A stretch of 64,000 nucleotides of DNA from Rhizobacter sp. Root1238 (GTDB lineage: Bacteria; Pseudomonadota; Gammaproteobacteria; Burkholderiales; Burkholderiaceae_C). Location of the stretch: positions 62,001 to 126,000 of the forward strand of contig NZ_LMDM01000002.1 of NCBI RefSeq assembly GCF_001425825.1, written 5' to 3'. Positions 1-8,032 of this stretch are shown one piece after another. Position 1 is the stretch's first letter. Each line of letters begins with the position of its first letter. Under the pieces are notes generated by a model. The model was not told the DNA's origin and searched no databases. It saw only the letters and a list, made by a program, of their open reading frames with translations. The translations under genes were made by a program, and so were the position numbers.

Positions 1-678
1 GAGCAGCCGCACATCGTGGCTGATGACGAAGCGGTGGCCGTCGGCACCCGTCCAGCGCGCAGCGGCCGTGATGCCGGGCTCGCGGGTGGTGTAGAAAACG
101 TAGGGTGCCGTCCACGCCACCTTGTCGTCACCGGGGAGCGCCATTGCGGCCGTGAACCACGGCCGTTTGCGGGCGTCATAGTCGAGTTCGCGCGCTTCGA
201 CCCGGGTCAGGCGCTGCTGCTGGTCCCAATGCAGCCAATAGGCGGTCTTGCCCCATTGGTCCGGATTGGTGAGGCGGTTGACCCAGGTGCCGTCGGCATT
301 GCGCAGCAGCAGGATCTCGCGGCCGGTCTCGCTGGCCAGCAGCACCGAGCTGATCTCGCCATGGTTGTCGATCACCGAAAAGAAGAGTTCGTTGAAACGG
401 AGCAGGTCGTTCAGGCCGGCACTGCCATGGCGCCCCCAGTCCCTGGAGGTGCGCAGGGTGGTCTCGACGGTCCCGAGGAGTTGCTGTGCGCTGCCGTCGA
501 GTTCGGTCGCCGCTTGTTGCAGTTGAGCGTGAGCCAGCTGGCCCACGGCGGGCCTGACGATGACGTAGAAGGCGCTGAGTGCGAAGACGAGCAGGACCGC
601 AACGGCCAATGCCGAAATGCGAAAGACGAGCGCACTTCGGATGGACCTTCTGTCGCGATTGACGGTCGCAGCGGCCAT
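1..678 (-). CDS. Membrane sensor with periplasmic Cache domain (3' part cut off by window)
   Basis: An open frame runs from an ATG at 678 to the window edge, giving 226 residues with no stop. Residues 1-16 are basic, about 17-36 form one hydrophobic membrane segment, and the rest looks like an extracytoplasmic dCache-type ligand-binding domain, with RPWFTAA and WTAPYVFYTTREPG-like blocks typical of that fold. GGGGAG lies about 5 bases before the ATG. Such domains usually sit in front of a second membrane helix and an output module (adenylate cyclase, GGDEF, histidine kinase or chemoreceptor), all of which would lie outside this window, so the output cannot be named. It is divergent from the arsR-like gene across about 230 bases. 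Confidence 0.75.
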   Translation of the reverse strand, partial: MAAATVNRDRRSIRSALVFRISALAVAVLLVFALSAFYVIVRPAVGQLAHAQLQQAATELDGSAQQLLGTVETTLRTSRDWGRHGSAGLNDLLRFNELFFSVIDNHGEISSVLLASETGREILLLRNADGTWVNRLTNPDQWGKTAYWLHWDQQQRLTRVEARELDYDARKRPWFTAAMALPGDDKVAWTAPYVFYTTREPGITAAARWTGADGHRFVISHDVRLL

Positions 679-874
679 GCCTACTCCCCACTTTTGTGGC
701 GAGTATGCGATACCAAAGTGAACTGCACCAGCTTGCCTTGCGGCAGCGCCAGCCCGCCTTCGACCTCGTGTCAGCCCGCGTGGGTCGGGCGATCCTCTGC
801 CGTGTGGTCGCTACATCGTCGGCCACTGCGAACCGCGCTCACATTGCGCGGTCAGGACAGCAGCGGGCCCGGCC

Positions 875-903
875 TTGCTCAAGAGTCGATAGCTCTCTAT
901 ACT
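875..903 (+). promoter_or_regulatory. Sigma-70-like promoter of the arsR-type gene, with overlapping ATAG-N4-CTAT palindrome
   Basis: TTGCTC (875-880), a 17-base spacer and TATACT (898-903) fit a sigma-70 promoter. The expected transcription start is at about 910-911, which is the ATG itself, so the message may be leaderless. ATAG (889-892) and CTAT (897-900) form a short palindrome that overlaps the -10 element and could be an autoregulatory operator. This is inferred from position only. Confidence 0.5.
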
Positions 904-910
904 TCGCCGA

Positions 911-1255
911 ATGGCAAACAATAGTTTGGCTCTGGATTCGGTCTTTCACGCGCTGGCCGATCCCACGCGTCGAGCGGTCCTTCAACGACTCGGCGCGGGG
1001 CCGGCGACTGTCAGCGACCTGGCGGAGCCATTCGACATTGGTTTGCCCACCTTCATGAAGCATGTGGGGGTGCTTGAGCGTACGGGACTGATTCGCACCC
1101 GAAAGAGCGGTCGAGTTCGGACCTGCGTACTCGAGAGAAGGAAGCTGGCGGCGGCCGAGCGCTGGTTTGACGAGCAGCGCGCGATCTGGGCAAGCAGATT
1201 CGAGAACCTGGACAACCTACTTGAACAACTGAGTGGAAATGATCATGAAACCTGA
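911..1255 (+). CDS. ArsR-family winged-helix transcriptional regulator
   Basis: This 114-residue protein is almost entirely one winged-helix domain. The N-terminal FHALADPTRRAVLQRL and the recognition-helix region FMKHVGVLERTGLIRTRKSG are typical of the ArsR subgroup that travels with AHSA1/SRPBCC proteins. There are no metal-binding cysteine pairs as in arsenic sensors, so the signal is probably not a metal. Its end overlaps the start of the AHSA1 gene by 11 bases, so the two are translationally coupled. It probably represses its own two-gene operon through a site overlapping the -10 element. Confidence 0.85.
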   Translation: MANNSLALDSVFHALADPTRRAVLQRLGAGPATVSDLAEPFDIGLPTFMKHVGVLERTGLIRTRKSGRVRTCVLERRKLAAAERWFDEQRAIWASRFENLDNLLEQLSGNDHET

Positions 1256-1748
1256 CCTTCGATTCGATTTCGCCGTGGACAAGACCAAGCACTGCATCAC
1301 CGTGAAACGAGAGTTCGCGGCGAAGCGTCAACTCGTTTGGGACTGCTACACGAAGCAGGAATTGCTTGACCAGTGGTTTGCCCCCAAGCCACTGACCACC
1401 AAGACCAAGCACATGGAGTTCAAGGAAGGTGGGTATTGGCACTACGCGATGGTCATGCCCGACGGGCAGGAGTTCTGGAGTCGCCAGGACTACCAGTCGA
1501 TCAATCCGATTGACGGCTACGTGGCGCTTGACGCGTTCAGTGACGAGACCGGCGCTGTGAATCCCGACCTGCCACGCGCACGGTGGGATGTCGGTTTCAC
1601 CGACCTCCAGACTCGCACGCTCGTGACGACCATCGTCTTCTACGAATCTGCCGAGGACGTCCAGAAGGTGATCGACATGGGACTGAAGGATGGTCTCGCA
1701 TCGACGCTTGAGCGACTCGACGAACTCCTGCTCACCATGGCCGCGTGA
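1245..1748 (+). CDS. AHSA1/SRPBCC-domain protein
   Basis: The 167-residue product has the helix-grip (START/SRPBCC) fold of the AHSA1 family: the N-terminal strand leads into REFAAKRQLVWDCYTK, followed by LLDQWFAPKP and the MEFKEGGYWHYAMVMPDG turn. These proteins bind hydrophobic ligands or act as Hsp90-ATPase-activator-like folds, and the substrate here is unknown. In-frame ATGs at 1239 and 1245 and a GTG at 1233 compete as start; 1245 gives the family-like MKPDLRFDF start with AGTGGAA just upstream. It overlaps the arsR-type gene, so the two are expected to be co-transcribed. Confidence 0.8.
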   Translation: MKPDLRFDFAVDKTKHCITVKREFAAKRQLVWDCYTKQELLDQWFAPKPLTTKTKHMEFKEGGYWHYAMVMPDGQEFWSRQDYQSINPIDGYVALDAFSDETGAVNPDLPRARWDVGFTDLQTRTLVTTIVFYESAEDVQKVIDMGLKDGLASTLERLDELLLTMAA

Positions 1749-1887
1749 CAAGGCCGGAATCGCCCCCGCGCGTGCAGCGAGGCTGGCATCGGCTTTGACG
1801 GGGCCTGTTCGTGTGCTTGGCAATTGGGCTGGTGGACTGCAAGGCACCGAGCTAACCGTAAGTGCTCAGGCACAAGGAGTGTTGCAG

Positions 1888-1929
1888 ATGAAGTACCGCA
1901 AGCGAACGTACTGCAACGCCACGCAGAAG
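1888..1929 (+). mobile_element. Remnant of an IS30-type transposase N-terminus
   Basis: An ATG preceded by AAGGAG starts a 29-codon reading frame whose first 14 residues, MKYRKRTYCNATQK, resemble the N-terminus that I recall for one group of IS30-family transposases. Family likeness stops there: the frame continues with unrelated residues into a stop at 1977. The likeness is from memory and short. If it is right, an insertion sequence once ended here and all but its first 5% was deleted. Confidence 0.4.
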
Positions 1930-1960
1930 TTCGTGCCGATGACGTTGAACCGGGTCTCGT

Positions 1961-2617
1961 TCAAACCTGAACGGTGACTTCGGCTTGCGAGTTGTTGCCG
2001 TTCACGTCCGTCACATCGACGATCAGGTGATGCGTGCCCGACGGCAACATGCGAGAGAAGGAGTAGTGCCTCTGGTCATCTGCGCGTCCACCCACGAACT
2101 CTCCATCGATGAAGAAGCTGACCAGCTTGATCTGCTTGTCCGATTGGATGTCCACGGTAAACGTGACGTTCCCGCCTTCGCTTGTACCGCTTGCGGTCAA
2201 CTTGATGGGAGAGACAGGGGCCGTGCCTTGGCTGACTGAGAAGCCGACAGCCGCGGTATCGGTCACATTTCCGGCGGCATCGTGGGCTCGCGCCACCAGG
2301 TTGTGGTGGCCCGGGCCGAGTGTGGTGGCGGGGATGCTGGACGAGAACGCGGTGCGGCCTTGCAAGTCTGTGACCGTTGCTGTGGTGACGCCACCGTCGA
2401 TGATGAACTCGACCTGCGTCACGGCCACGTTGTCGCTGACAGCAGCCGAGAGCACGACGGCTTCGGTTCCTGCCGTCACGCTTGCAGTGATTGTCGGCGC
2501 GGAAGTGTCGGGAGGCGATGGCGACGTTCCGCTACTGCCACCACCTCCGCAGGCACCGAGTGCCGATAGAAGGAGCGCGGCAAAGACGACGCGGGAAAAT
2601 TTGAAATGAAGATGCAT
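1961..2617 (-). CDS. Secreted lipoprotein with bacterial Ig-like repeats
   Basis: The product has 218 residues. The start at 2617 is chosen because it gives a proper lipoprotein signal: basic and hydrophobic residues up to LSALGAC, with the lipid-modified Cys at residue 23, then a Gly/Ser/Pro-rich linker (GGGGSSGTSPSPPDTSAP). Two immunoglobulin-like units follow, each with a VxxVEFIIDG or IKLVSFFIDG strand and an HHNLVARAHDAAGN or HHLIVDVTDVNGN turn. Such domains act in adhesion or protein-protein contact at the surface; no enzyme motif is visible. The gene stands alone between an IS scrap and a GNAT gene. Confidence 0.75.
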   Translation of the reverse strand: MHLHFKFSRVVFAALLLSALGACGGGGSSGTSPSPPDTSAPTITASVTAGTEAVVLSAAVSDNVAVTQVEFIIDGGVTTATVTDLQGRTAFSSSIPATTLGPGHHNLVARAHDAAGNVTDTAAVGFSVSQGTAPVSPIKLTASGTSEGGNVTFTVDIQSDKQIKLVSFFIDGEFVGGRADDQRHYSFSRMLPSGTHHLIVDVTDVNGNNSQAEVTVQV

Positions 2618-2758
2618 GATCGATTCTGAAATTCGATTCCGGAGGGTTGATTCTTCGCCACGGCCGAGAAGACTGGATTGACGCGGCGGTGGGAATCCTC
2701 GCGCGCGTTGGCAAAAGTCTGCGGCGCAAGGGCTCGTTGCCCAGCGAGACACCTCGCC

Positions 2759-3271
2759 TCAAGCTTCGTGAAGCAACTTCTCCATCAACAAGTCTTCCAT
2801 GACGAAGCCCCCGCCAATGTCAAAGACCTGCTCTCCCTTCGAGGCGAACCCGGCTCGTTCATAAGTGGCAATGGGTACATCGTTTCGCCGATTGACATAC
2901 AGGAAGATTGATTTGCAGCCGATGTCCTTGGCCAGAGATTCCGCCCTGGCAAGGAGCAGTCCGCCCAAACCGCGGCCCCGCTGGGCACGAGAGACGTAGA
3001 CCTCCGACAACTTGAGTTGATGCGAACTCGTCTGGATGCAGCGAAGAAATCCGCAAATCGCGTTGTCCACCCGCAAAACATCAAACCATCGATCCGGGGC
3101 ACCAATGAACGGCTGCAGATCCTCAAGCGTGTATTTGCCGGAGAGCATGTACTCAATTTGAGCGTCAGTAATGAACTTGGTGTGGTGTTCTCGCCAAATC
3201 GACTTGGCCAGCGACGCGATATCGTCGATTTCGGCGAGATGCAGGGGTCGAATGGAAGCGCGATTCAGCAT
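2759..3271 (-). CDS. GNAT-family N-acetyltransferase
   Basis: The 170-residue protein has the GNAT layout: an N-terminal alpha/beta part, strand 4 LKLSEVYVSRAQ, the acetyl-CoA pyrophosphate loop RGRGLGGLLL (R/QxxGxG/A), and a C-terminal NRRNDVPIATYERAGF segment typical of motif B. It should transfer an acetyl group from acetyl-CoA to an amine, but the acceptor cannot be read from sequence. A GTG at 3289 would add six residues; the ATG at 3271 gives a start closer to other family members. It lies directly downstream of a decayed polysaccharide deacetylase gene. Confidence 0.85.
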   Translation of the reverse strand: MLNRASIRPLHLAEIDDIASLAKSIWREHHTKFITDAQIEYMLSGKYTLEDLQPFIGAPDRWFDVLRVDNAICGFLRCIQTSSHQLKLSEVYVSRAQRGRGLGGLLLARAESLAKDIGCKSIFLYVNRRNDVPIATYERAGFASKGEQVFDIGGGFVMEDLLMEKLLHEA

Positions 3272-3327
3272 GGTCGGATGTTGCACCAATTGTGAGCTCG
3301 TTGGGAATGGGGCCCCTGCATCAGGCA

Positions 3328-3973
3328 GATGAAGGGCTGATCGGCGCTGGGCTCATCGATGTGGTACTTGAACCCAAGACTCTGAAGAATGTCGAAGGTG
3401 TGAGGCGAATTGCGAAGGTAGTAGGCGTTCCAGCCGACCGGCGTCTGGCCAGTGGCCTTGTGGATGCTTTCGACGCCGCCCATGATGAAGCGCCGCTCGG
3501 CGTCAGCGTCGAGGAAATAGCTGTTCTTCCAAGTTCGCCCATGTCCCGCCGCCTCGTGTCCGCGCTTTACGATCTCGCGCGCGAGGTCAGGCGCCTTGTC
3601 GACGGCTTGTCCGATCATGAAGGACGAGGCCTTGACCTGATGCTTGTCCATCAGGATCGAGGATCCGTGGAATGCCTTCGTAGACGCCGTACTGGAATGC
3701 GCCATTGGTGGCGAGGTCGGGCAGGCCTTTTTGCGTCGGCTCGTCGAAGAAGCCTGGCGCGCCTGAGATTGGCTGGCCTCCCGCTTCGAACATGAGAGAG
3801 AAGCTGATGGCCAGGCGCGCATTGTTGGGCCAGAACTGGTGGCTCGAGGACATGTTGTTTTCATTTGCTTCGTCAACCGACGGGTTGGCGGCGGAGACCA
3901 GCGTCGAAGCCGGGCTCGGCGACGACGCGGCCGCTGCCATGTCGGCCGTAAGCAAGGTACGTCGCTTGATCAA
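3328..3973 (-). pseudogene. Polysaccharide deacetylase (PuuE-like), frameshifted and 3'-truncated
   Basis: From an ATG at 3973 the frame gives a Tat-like leader (KRRTLL then an Ala-rich stretch), then NNARLAISFSLMFEAGGQP, ending in YGVYEGIPRILD. At about 3652-3658 the frame is lost; the next frame continues the family with LMDKHQVKASSFMIGQAVD, GHEAAGHGRTW and TGQTPVGWNAYYLRNSP. One extra base in GATCCTGATG would explain this. After DEPSADQPFI (about 3328) the sequence no longer matches, so the C-terminal third of a normal carbohydrate esterase 4 protein is missing. An intact copy would be an exported deacetylase. Confidence 0.75.
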
Positions 3974-4039
3974 AAGATCTTGGTATTCATGGGTTGGAAT
4001 CGTTCAGTGGAGCGTGTGGCGATTTGCGGAAGATCGAAG

Positions 4040-4221
4040 ATGCACCCTTGGGCTGTTCGGCCAACCCTCGCGACACGGCGAGCTGAGCCGTCTTCGTGAC
4101 ACCGTAGTCGATCATCTCCTTGGGACGGCAATCGCGGATTCGCTGCTGTGCAATGGCTCGGCCAATGCCAGCGGTGGATCCGGTGACGAGGGGCCTAACG
4201 CGAGTTGAGTTCGATCTTCAT
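4040..4221 (-). pseudogene. Short-chain dehydrogenase/reductase remnant with large internal deletion
   Basis: An ATG at 4221 with AGGA upstream begins MKIELNSR and then hits a stop. In a neighbouring frame the Rossmann start LVTGSTAGIGRAIAQ appears, followed within a few residues by PKEMIDYGVTKTAQLAVSRGLAE, which holds the YxxxK active site that normally lies more than 100 residues further on. So a frameshift and an internal deletion have joined the cofactor-binding loop almost directly to the active-site helix; the C-terminal part is also missing. It cannot make a working enzyme. Confidence 0.7.
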
Positions 4222-4369
4222 GGGTTGTCCTGAGACGCTGTGGCAACGATGGTCGAGTGTCCTGCGGTCCCGCACCCCTCTGGAAGCTAGGCCAAGGGCA
4301 TATCGCCCATGCTTAGTTCGCATGTGGTTCGAGTTCCAGGCCACGATGACCTAACCTCATGTTGGTAGC

Positions 4370-4560
4370 TTGAGGAGCAGCTTGCTGGTGGGACGACAGA
4401 GCGGCCTTTCCGAGCGCGCTGTTTTCGCCAGCACCGAGTATCTCGGCCGCCATGGCGAGCCAACCCCGCCGCGAGACCTGTTTCGGCACGATTGCATACT
4501 CAACAGCCGATTGCGCCAGTGGCGGTCTCTGGCCCTTCATCGGGCGGAACACCACGGTGC
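4370..4560 (+). pseudogene. LysR-family regulator fragment (effector-binding domain)
   Basis: The frame from 4370 reads SSLLVGRQSGLSERAVFAS and YLGRHGEPTPPRDLFRHDCI, a clear match to the middle of a LysR substrate-binding domain. After HDCILNSR the family-like continuation (GLWPFIGRNTTV) lies in another frame, so there is a frameshift near 4515. The DNA-binding N-terminus and the C-terminal end are absent. It points away from the dehydrogenase remnant, as expected if the two were once a regulator/target pair. Confidence 0.6.
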
Positions 4561-5113
4561 TGGGCCGCTACTTTATGGATGCGCTTGATACGGCCTTCGC
4601 AGCCAAGGCCAGCCTGCACGCAGGCTACCTCGCCGGTCTCCGAAAGGCCGTGGCGCTGCACCGGGTCGGGCAGCGGGACATCTGAGCCCCGGAGCGTTCG
4701 AGGGCCGCTACCGTTCAGCACGCAGGGCCCTGACGGTCATGAATTGGCCGGTGGCGACCGGAACCGGCGCGGCCTTGCCTCGAGAGAGGCGATGTATCTG
4801 AAATGACGGGGCGAGGTGGAAGTCGGACTACGCTGCCCAATACGTCCGCATGTTGCCTTGGCCATCTCGAGCGGTAAGCGGGCCTTGGCAAACGCACTTG
4901 GCCGGAGCCGTATCAGGGGCCGGGCCCACGGGCTTGTCAGTTCGCGCCGTCAGCCCAGACGCCGCTTCTCTAGTGAGCTCTACGCGCCCAGCCCCTGATC
5001 AAGAAAGGGGGCACGGGTGGTCGCCTCTATCCGCCTCTACCTGCTGAGAGAATTCGACGCCACGCCTCAGACTTTAAGGGCACGGAACAAAGGGACCCGC
5101 GAAGCTCGAGAAC
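4561..5113. other. About 550 bases without a recognisable gene
   Basis: Only short overlapping frames with no shared family features are present. The plus frame 4560-4684 encodes an Ala/Leu-rich helix-like stretch with no assignment. Near 4850-4990 fragments such as GPTGLSVRAVSPD faintly recall the C-terminal part of short-chain dehydrogenases but are too weak to call. It is best read as decayed DNA between the LysR scrap and glmS. Confidence 0.5.
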
Positions 5114-6979
5114 TCACTCCACCGTCACGCTCTTCGCCAGGTTGCGCGGCTTGTCCACATCCGTCCCGCGCGCACACGCTGTGTGATACGCCAGCAGCTG
5201 CAGCGGCACCACGTGAAGAATGGGCGACAGCGCCCCGTAGTGCTCCGGCATCCGGATCACATGCAGCCCTTCGCTCGATTCGATGCGTGTGTCGGCGTCG
5301 GCGAACACGAACAGCTCGCCGCCGCGCGCCCGCACTTCCTGCAGGTTGCTCTTCAGCTTCTCGAGCAGCGCGTCGTTCGGCGCCACGGTGACCACCGGCA
5401 TCTCGGCCGTCACCAGCGCCAGCGGCCCGTGCTTCAGCTCGCCGGCCGGGTAGGCCTCGGCATGGATGTAGCTGATCTCCTTCAGCTTCAGCGCGCCTTC
5501 GAGCGCGATCGGGTAGTGCAGCCCGCGGCCCAGGAACAGCGCGTTCTCCTTGCGCGCGAATTCTTCGCTCCAGGCGATCACCTGCGGCTCCAGCGCCAGC
5601 ACCGCCTGCACCGCCACCGGCAGGTGGCGCAGCGCCTTCAGGTGCTCCTGCTCCTGCGCGTCGCTCAGGTGCCCGCGCACCTGTGCCAGCGCCAGCGTCA
5701 ACAGGAACAGGCCGACCAGCTGGGTGCTGAACGCCTTCGTCGACGCCACGCCGATCTCGGCGCCGGCGCGCGTGATGTAGGCCAGCTCGCATTCGCGCAC
5801 CATCGCGCTCGTCGCGACGTTGCACACCGTCAGCGTGTGCTTCATGCCCAGCGAGCGCGCGTGCTTCAGCGCCGCCAGCGTGTCGGCGGTCTCGCCGCTC
5901 TGCGTGATCGTCACGACCAGCGTGCGCGGGTTCGGAACGCTGTCGCGGTAGCGGTACTCGCTTGCGATCTCGACGCTGGTCGGGATCTTTGCGATGCTCT
6001 CCAGCCAGTACTTCGCGGTCGAGCCGCTGTAGTAGCTGGTGCCGCACGCGAGGATCAGCACCTGGTCCACGTCCTTGAAGATCTTGTACGCGCCGTCGCC
6101 GAACAGCTCGGGCGTGATGCTCTCGACCGCATCGAGCGTGTCGGCGATCGCGCGCGGCTGCTCGAAGATCTCCTTCTGCATGTAGTGCCGGTACGGGCCC
6201 AGCTCGGCTGCGCCGGTGTGCGCGTGCACGGTGCGCACCTCGCGCTGCACCACCTTGTAGGCAGCTTCGCCGGCGCGGCTGGTGATCCACACCTTGCCGA
6301 GCTGCAGGTCGACCACGTCGCCCTCTTCGAGGTAGACGATCTGGTCGGTCACGCCGGCCAGCGCCATCGCGTCCGACGCCAGGAAGTGTTCGCCGCTCTC
6401 CTTGCTGCCGATGCCGAGCACCAGCGGCGAGCCCTCGCGCGCACCGATCACGCGGTGCGGCTCGTCGCGGCAGAACACCGCGATCGCGAACGCGCCGCGC
6501 AGCTGCAGCGTCGCGCGCTGCACTGCGTCGAGCAGGTCGCCGTCGTACAGGTGGTCGACCAGGTGCGCGATGACCTCGGTGTCGGTCTGGCTGTCGAACA
6601 CGTAGCCCTTGGCCTTCAGCTCGGCGCGCAATTCATCGTGGTTCTCGATGATGCCGTTGTGCACCAGCGCGATCCGCCCGGCAGACGCCGCCTTCGCGCC
6701 GGGGCCGGCCGAGAAGTGCGGGTGCGCGTTGTGCACCGCCGGCGCGCCGTGCGTCGCCCAGCGGGTGTGGGCGATGCCGGTGCCGGACTGGATTTCGTCG
6801 CTGCGGACGTTCGCCTCGAGCTCGGCCACGCGCGAGGTGCTGCGCGCCCGGCGCAGCTGGCCGTTCTGGTGAACGGCCACGCCGCAGGAGTCATACCCGC
6901 GGTACTCCAGGCGCTTCAGCCCTTCGATCAGGATCGGAACGATGTTGCGGGTGCTGACGGCGCCGACGATGCCACACAT
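5114..6979 (-). CDS. glmS: Glutamine-fructose-6-phosphate aminotransferase (isomerizing)
   Basis: GlmS makes glucosamine-6-phosphate from fructose-6-phosphate and glutamine, the first committed step to UDP-GlcNAc for peptidoglycan and LPS. The 621-residue protein starts MCGIVGA, so Cys2 is the N-terminal glutaminase nucleophile; [11 protein letters not shown] and [11 protein letters not shown] complete that domain (to about residue 230). Two SIS domains follow, with [23 protein letters not shown] and [11 protein letters not shown]. It ends NLAKSVTVE, the usual C-terminus that closes the active site. GAGAG-type Shine-Dalgarno precedes the ATG. GlmU, acting later in the pathway, is at 43085. 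Confidence 0.97.
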   Translation of the reverse strand: MCGIVGAVSTRNIVPILIEGLKRLEYRGYDSCGVAVHQNGQLRRARSTSRVAELEANVRSDEIQSGTGIAHTRWATHGAPAVHNAHPHFSAGPGAKAASAGRIALVHNGIIENHDELRAELKAKGYVFDSQTDTEVIAHLVDHLYDGDLLDAVQRATLQLRGAFAIAVFCRDEPHRVIGAREGSPLVLGIGSKESGEHFLASDAMALAGVTDQIVYLEEGDVVDLQLGKVWITSRAGEAAYKVVQREVRTVHAHTGAAELGPYRHYMQKEIFEQPRAIADTLDAVESITPELFGDGAYKIFKDVDQVLILACGTSYYSGSTAKYWLESIAKIPTSVEIASEYRYRDSVPNPRTLVVTITQSGETADTLAALKHARSLGMKHTLTVCNVATSAMVRECELAYITRAGAEIGVASTKAFSTQLVGLFLLTLALAQVRGHLSDAQEQEHLKALRHLPVAVQAVLALEPQVIAWSEEFARKENALFLGRGLHYPIALEGALKLKEISYIHAEAYPAGELKHGPLALVTAEMPVVTVAPNDALLEKLKSNLQEVRARGGELFVFADADTRIESSEGLHVIRMPEHYGALSPILHVVPLQLLAYHTACARGTDVDKPRNLAKSVTVE

Positions 6980-7118
6980 GGGGGACTCTCTTTAGTGAAC
7001 TGGGATGGGCGGATCGTAGGGAGGTTGGCGTGGTGAATGCTTGCTCAAAAAACGCGTAAATGAAATAATCTACCGGCCATTGAAAAAGTGGAGTGAATAT
7101 TTCAAAAGATGCGCGAAT

Positions 7119-7610
7119 ATGGCGGAAGTAGACAAAAAACTGAACCTGGACCCCACCGACTTGAGGGTGCTGGAGCTGCTGCAAAACGACGCTTCGCTGT
7201 CCAACCAGGACCTTGCCGCGGCTGCCCACACCTCGCCGGCCACCTGCCTGCGCCGCGTCAAGCGGCTGGTGGAAGCCGGGGTGATCGAGCGGCGCGTGGC
7301 CATCCTGTCGCCCGAAAAACTCGGCGCCGGTCTCACGGTGCTGGCCGAGATCACGCTGGATCGCCAGGGCGCCGAGCACCTCGCCGCCTTCGAGGCGCGC
7401 GCGGTGGCCGAGCCGGCGGTGCAGCAGTGCTACCGCGTCTCGCCCGGTCCGGATTTCATGCTGGTGATGCAGGCGCCCGACATGGCCGGCTACCACGCGC
7501 TGGTGCAGCGCCTGTTCACGCAGGACGCCAACGTGCGCAACGTGAAGGCCTTCTTCAACGTGCACCGCGCGAAGTTCGAACCGCGCATCGCGCTGCCGGT
7601 CATCGCGTGA
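7119..7610 (+). CDS. Lrp/AsnC-family transcriptional regulator
   Basis: The 163-residue protein has the two usual domains: an N-terminal helix-turn-helix (DLRVLELLQNDASLSNQDLAAAA ending CLRRVKRLVEAGVIERRVA) and a C-terminal RAM/ligand-binding domain (LTVLAEITLDRQGAE to CYRVSPGPDFMLVMQAPDM). Members respond to amino acids and form octamers. ATG 7119 gives the family-like MAEVDKKLNLDPTD start; an upstream in-frame ATG at 7041 lies in unusually AT-rich DNA and is unlikely. It is divergent from glmS and its stop overlaps the end of the convergent HxlR gene by 11 bases. Its target is not evident. Confidence 0.9.
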   Translation: MAEVDKKLNLDPTDLRVLELLQNDASLSNQDLAAAAHTSPATCLRRVKRLVEAGVIERRVAILSPEKLGAGLTVLAEITLDRQGAEHLAAFEARAVAEPAVQQCYRVSPGPDFMLVMQAPDMAGYHALVQRLFTQDANVRNVKAFFNVHRAKFEPRIALPVIA

Positions 7611-7956
7611 GCGCGCGCGCCCAGTTCTGCGCCCAGCGGTCGAGCGGGCCCAGCTCGTCGAGCAGCCCGAGGCCGCGCGCGGTCAGCGCATAGCCCTCGG
7701 GCCGCAGCTCCAGCAACTGCGCCTCGCGCAGCTCTTTCGCACGGCTGTTCAGCAGCGTCGGTGAAGCGCCGCCCATGCTCTGCTGCAACGTGCGGAATTT
7801 CTGCGGCTGGCCGTCGCGCAGCTCCCACAGCAGGCGCAGCGTGCCGCGCCGGCCCAGCAGGTCCAGCAAGGCCATGATCGGCCGGCCGCTGGCCGAACCG
7901 CGCACGCGCGTGCCGGGCAGCGGGGCTTTCGGTCGGGATGAGGCGGTCGTCGTCAC
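7600..7956 (-). CDS. HxlR-family winged-helix regulator
   Basis: The 118-residue protein carries the HxlR signature: a start helix (GRPIMALLDLLGRRGTLRLL), a recognition segment (FRTLQQSMGGASPTLLNSRAKELREA) and a wing ending in YALTARGLGLLDELGPLDRW. GTG at 7956 is taken as start because it keeps a short basic tail seen in the family; an ATG at 7875 would remove part of helix 1. Many HxlR proteins sense quinones or electrophiles and repress a divergent redox gene; here the neighbour is an AhpD-like protein, and a palindrome lies between them. Confidence 0.82.
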   Translation of the reverse strand: MTTTASSRPKAPLPGTRVRGSASGRPIMALLDLLGRRGTLRLLWELRDGQPQKFRTLQQSMGGASPTLLNSRAKELREAQLLELRPEGYALTARGLGLLDELGPLDRWAQNWARALTR

Positions 7957-7998
7957 GTCGGCGACTATGCCATGCCGGCTGCGGTGCGAAGATCCATT

Positions 7999-8017
7999 TG
8001 CTACCATTTTTGTAGCA
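7999..8017 (+). promoter_or_regulatory. Palindromic operator candidate, TGCTAC-N7-GTAGCA
   Basis: Perfect 6-base arms TGCTAC (7999-8004) and GTAGCA (8012-8017) flank the 7-base T-rich spacer CATTTTT. The site lies between the divergent HxlR-type and AhpD-like genes, 16 bases before the ATG at 8033. HxlR proteins such as YodB bind short palindromes with A/T-rich centres, so this is the best candidate for its binding site. Confidence 0.6.
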
Positions 8018-8032
8018 GACCAGGAGATCGCC

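Noticed and set aside
4850-4990. Second short-chain dehydrogenase remnant on the plus strand
   Set aside because: Only a few residues (near RAVSPD) recall the family and the Rossmann and YxxxK motifs are absent.
5183-7036. 617-residue plus-strand frame across glmS
   Set aside because: It is a GC-rich antisense shadow: no family motifs, Arg/Gln/His-rich composition and complete overlap with the clear glmS gene.
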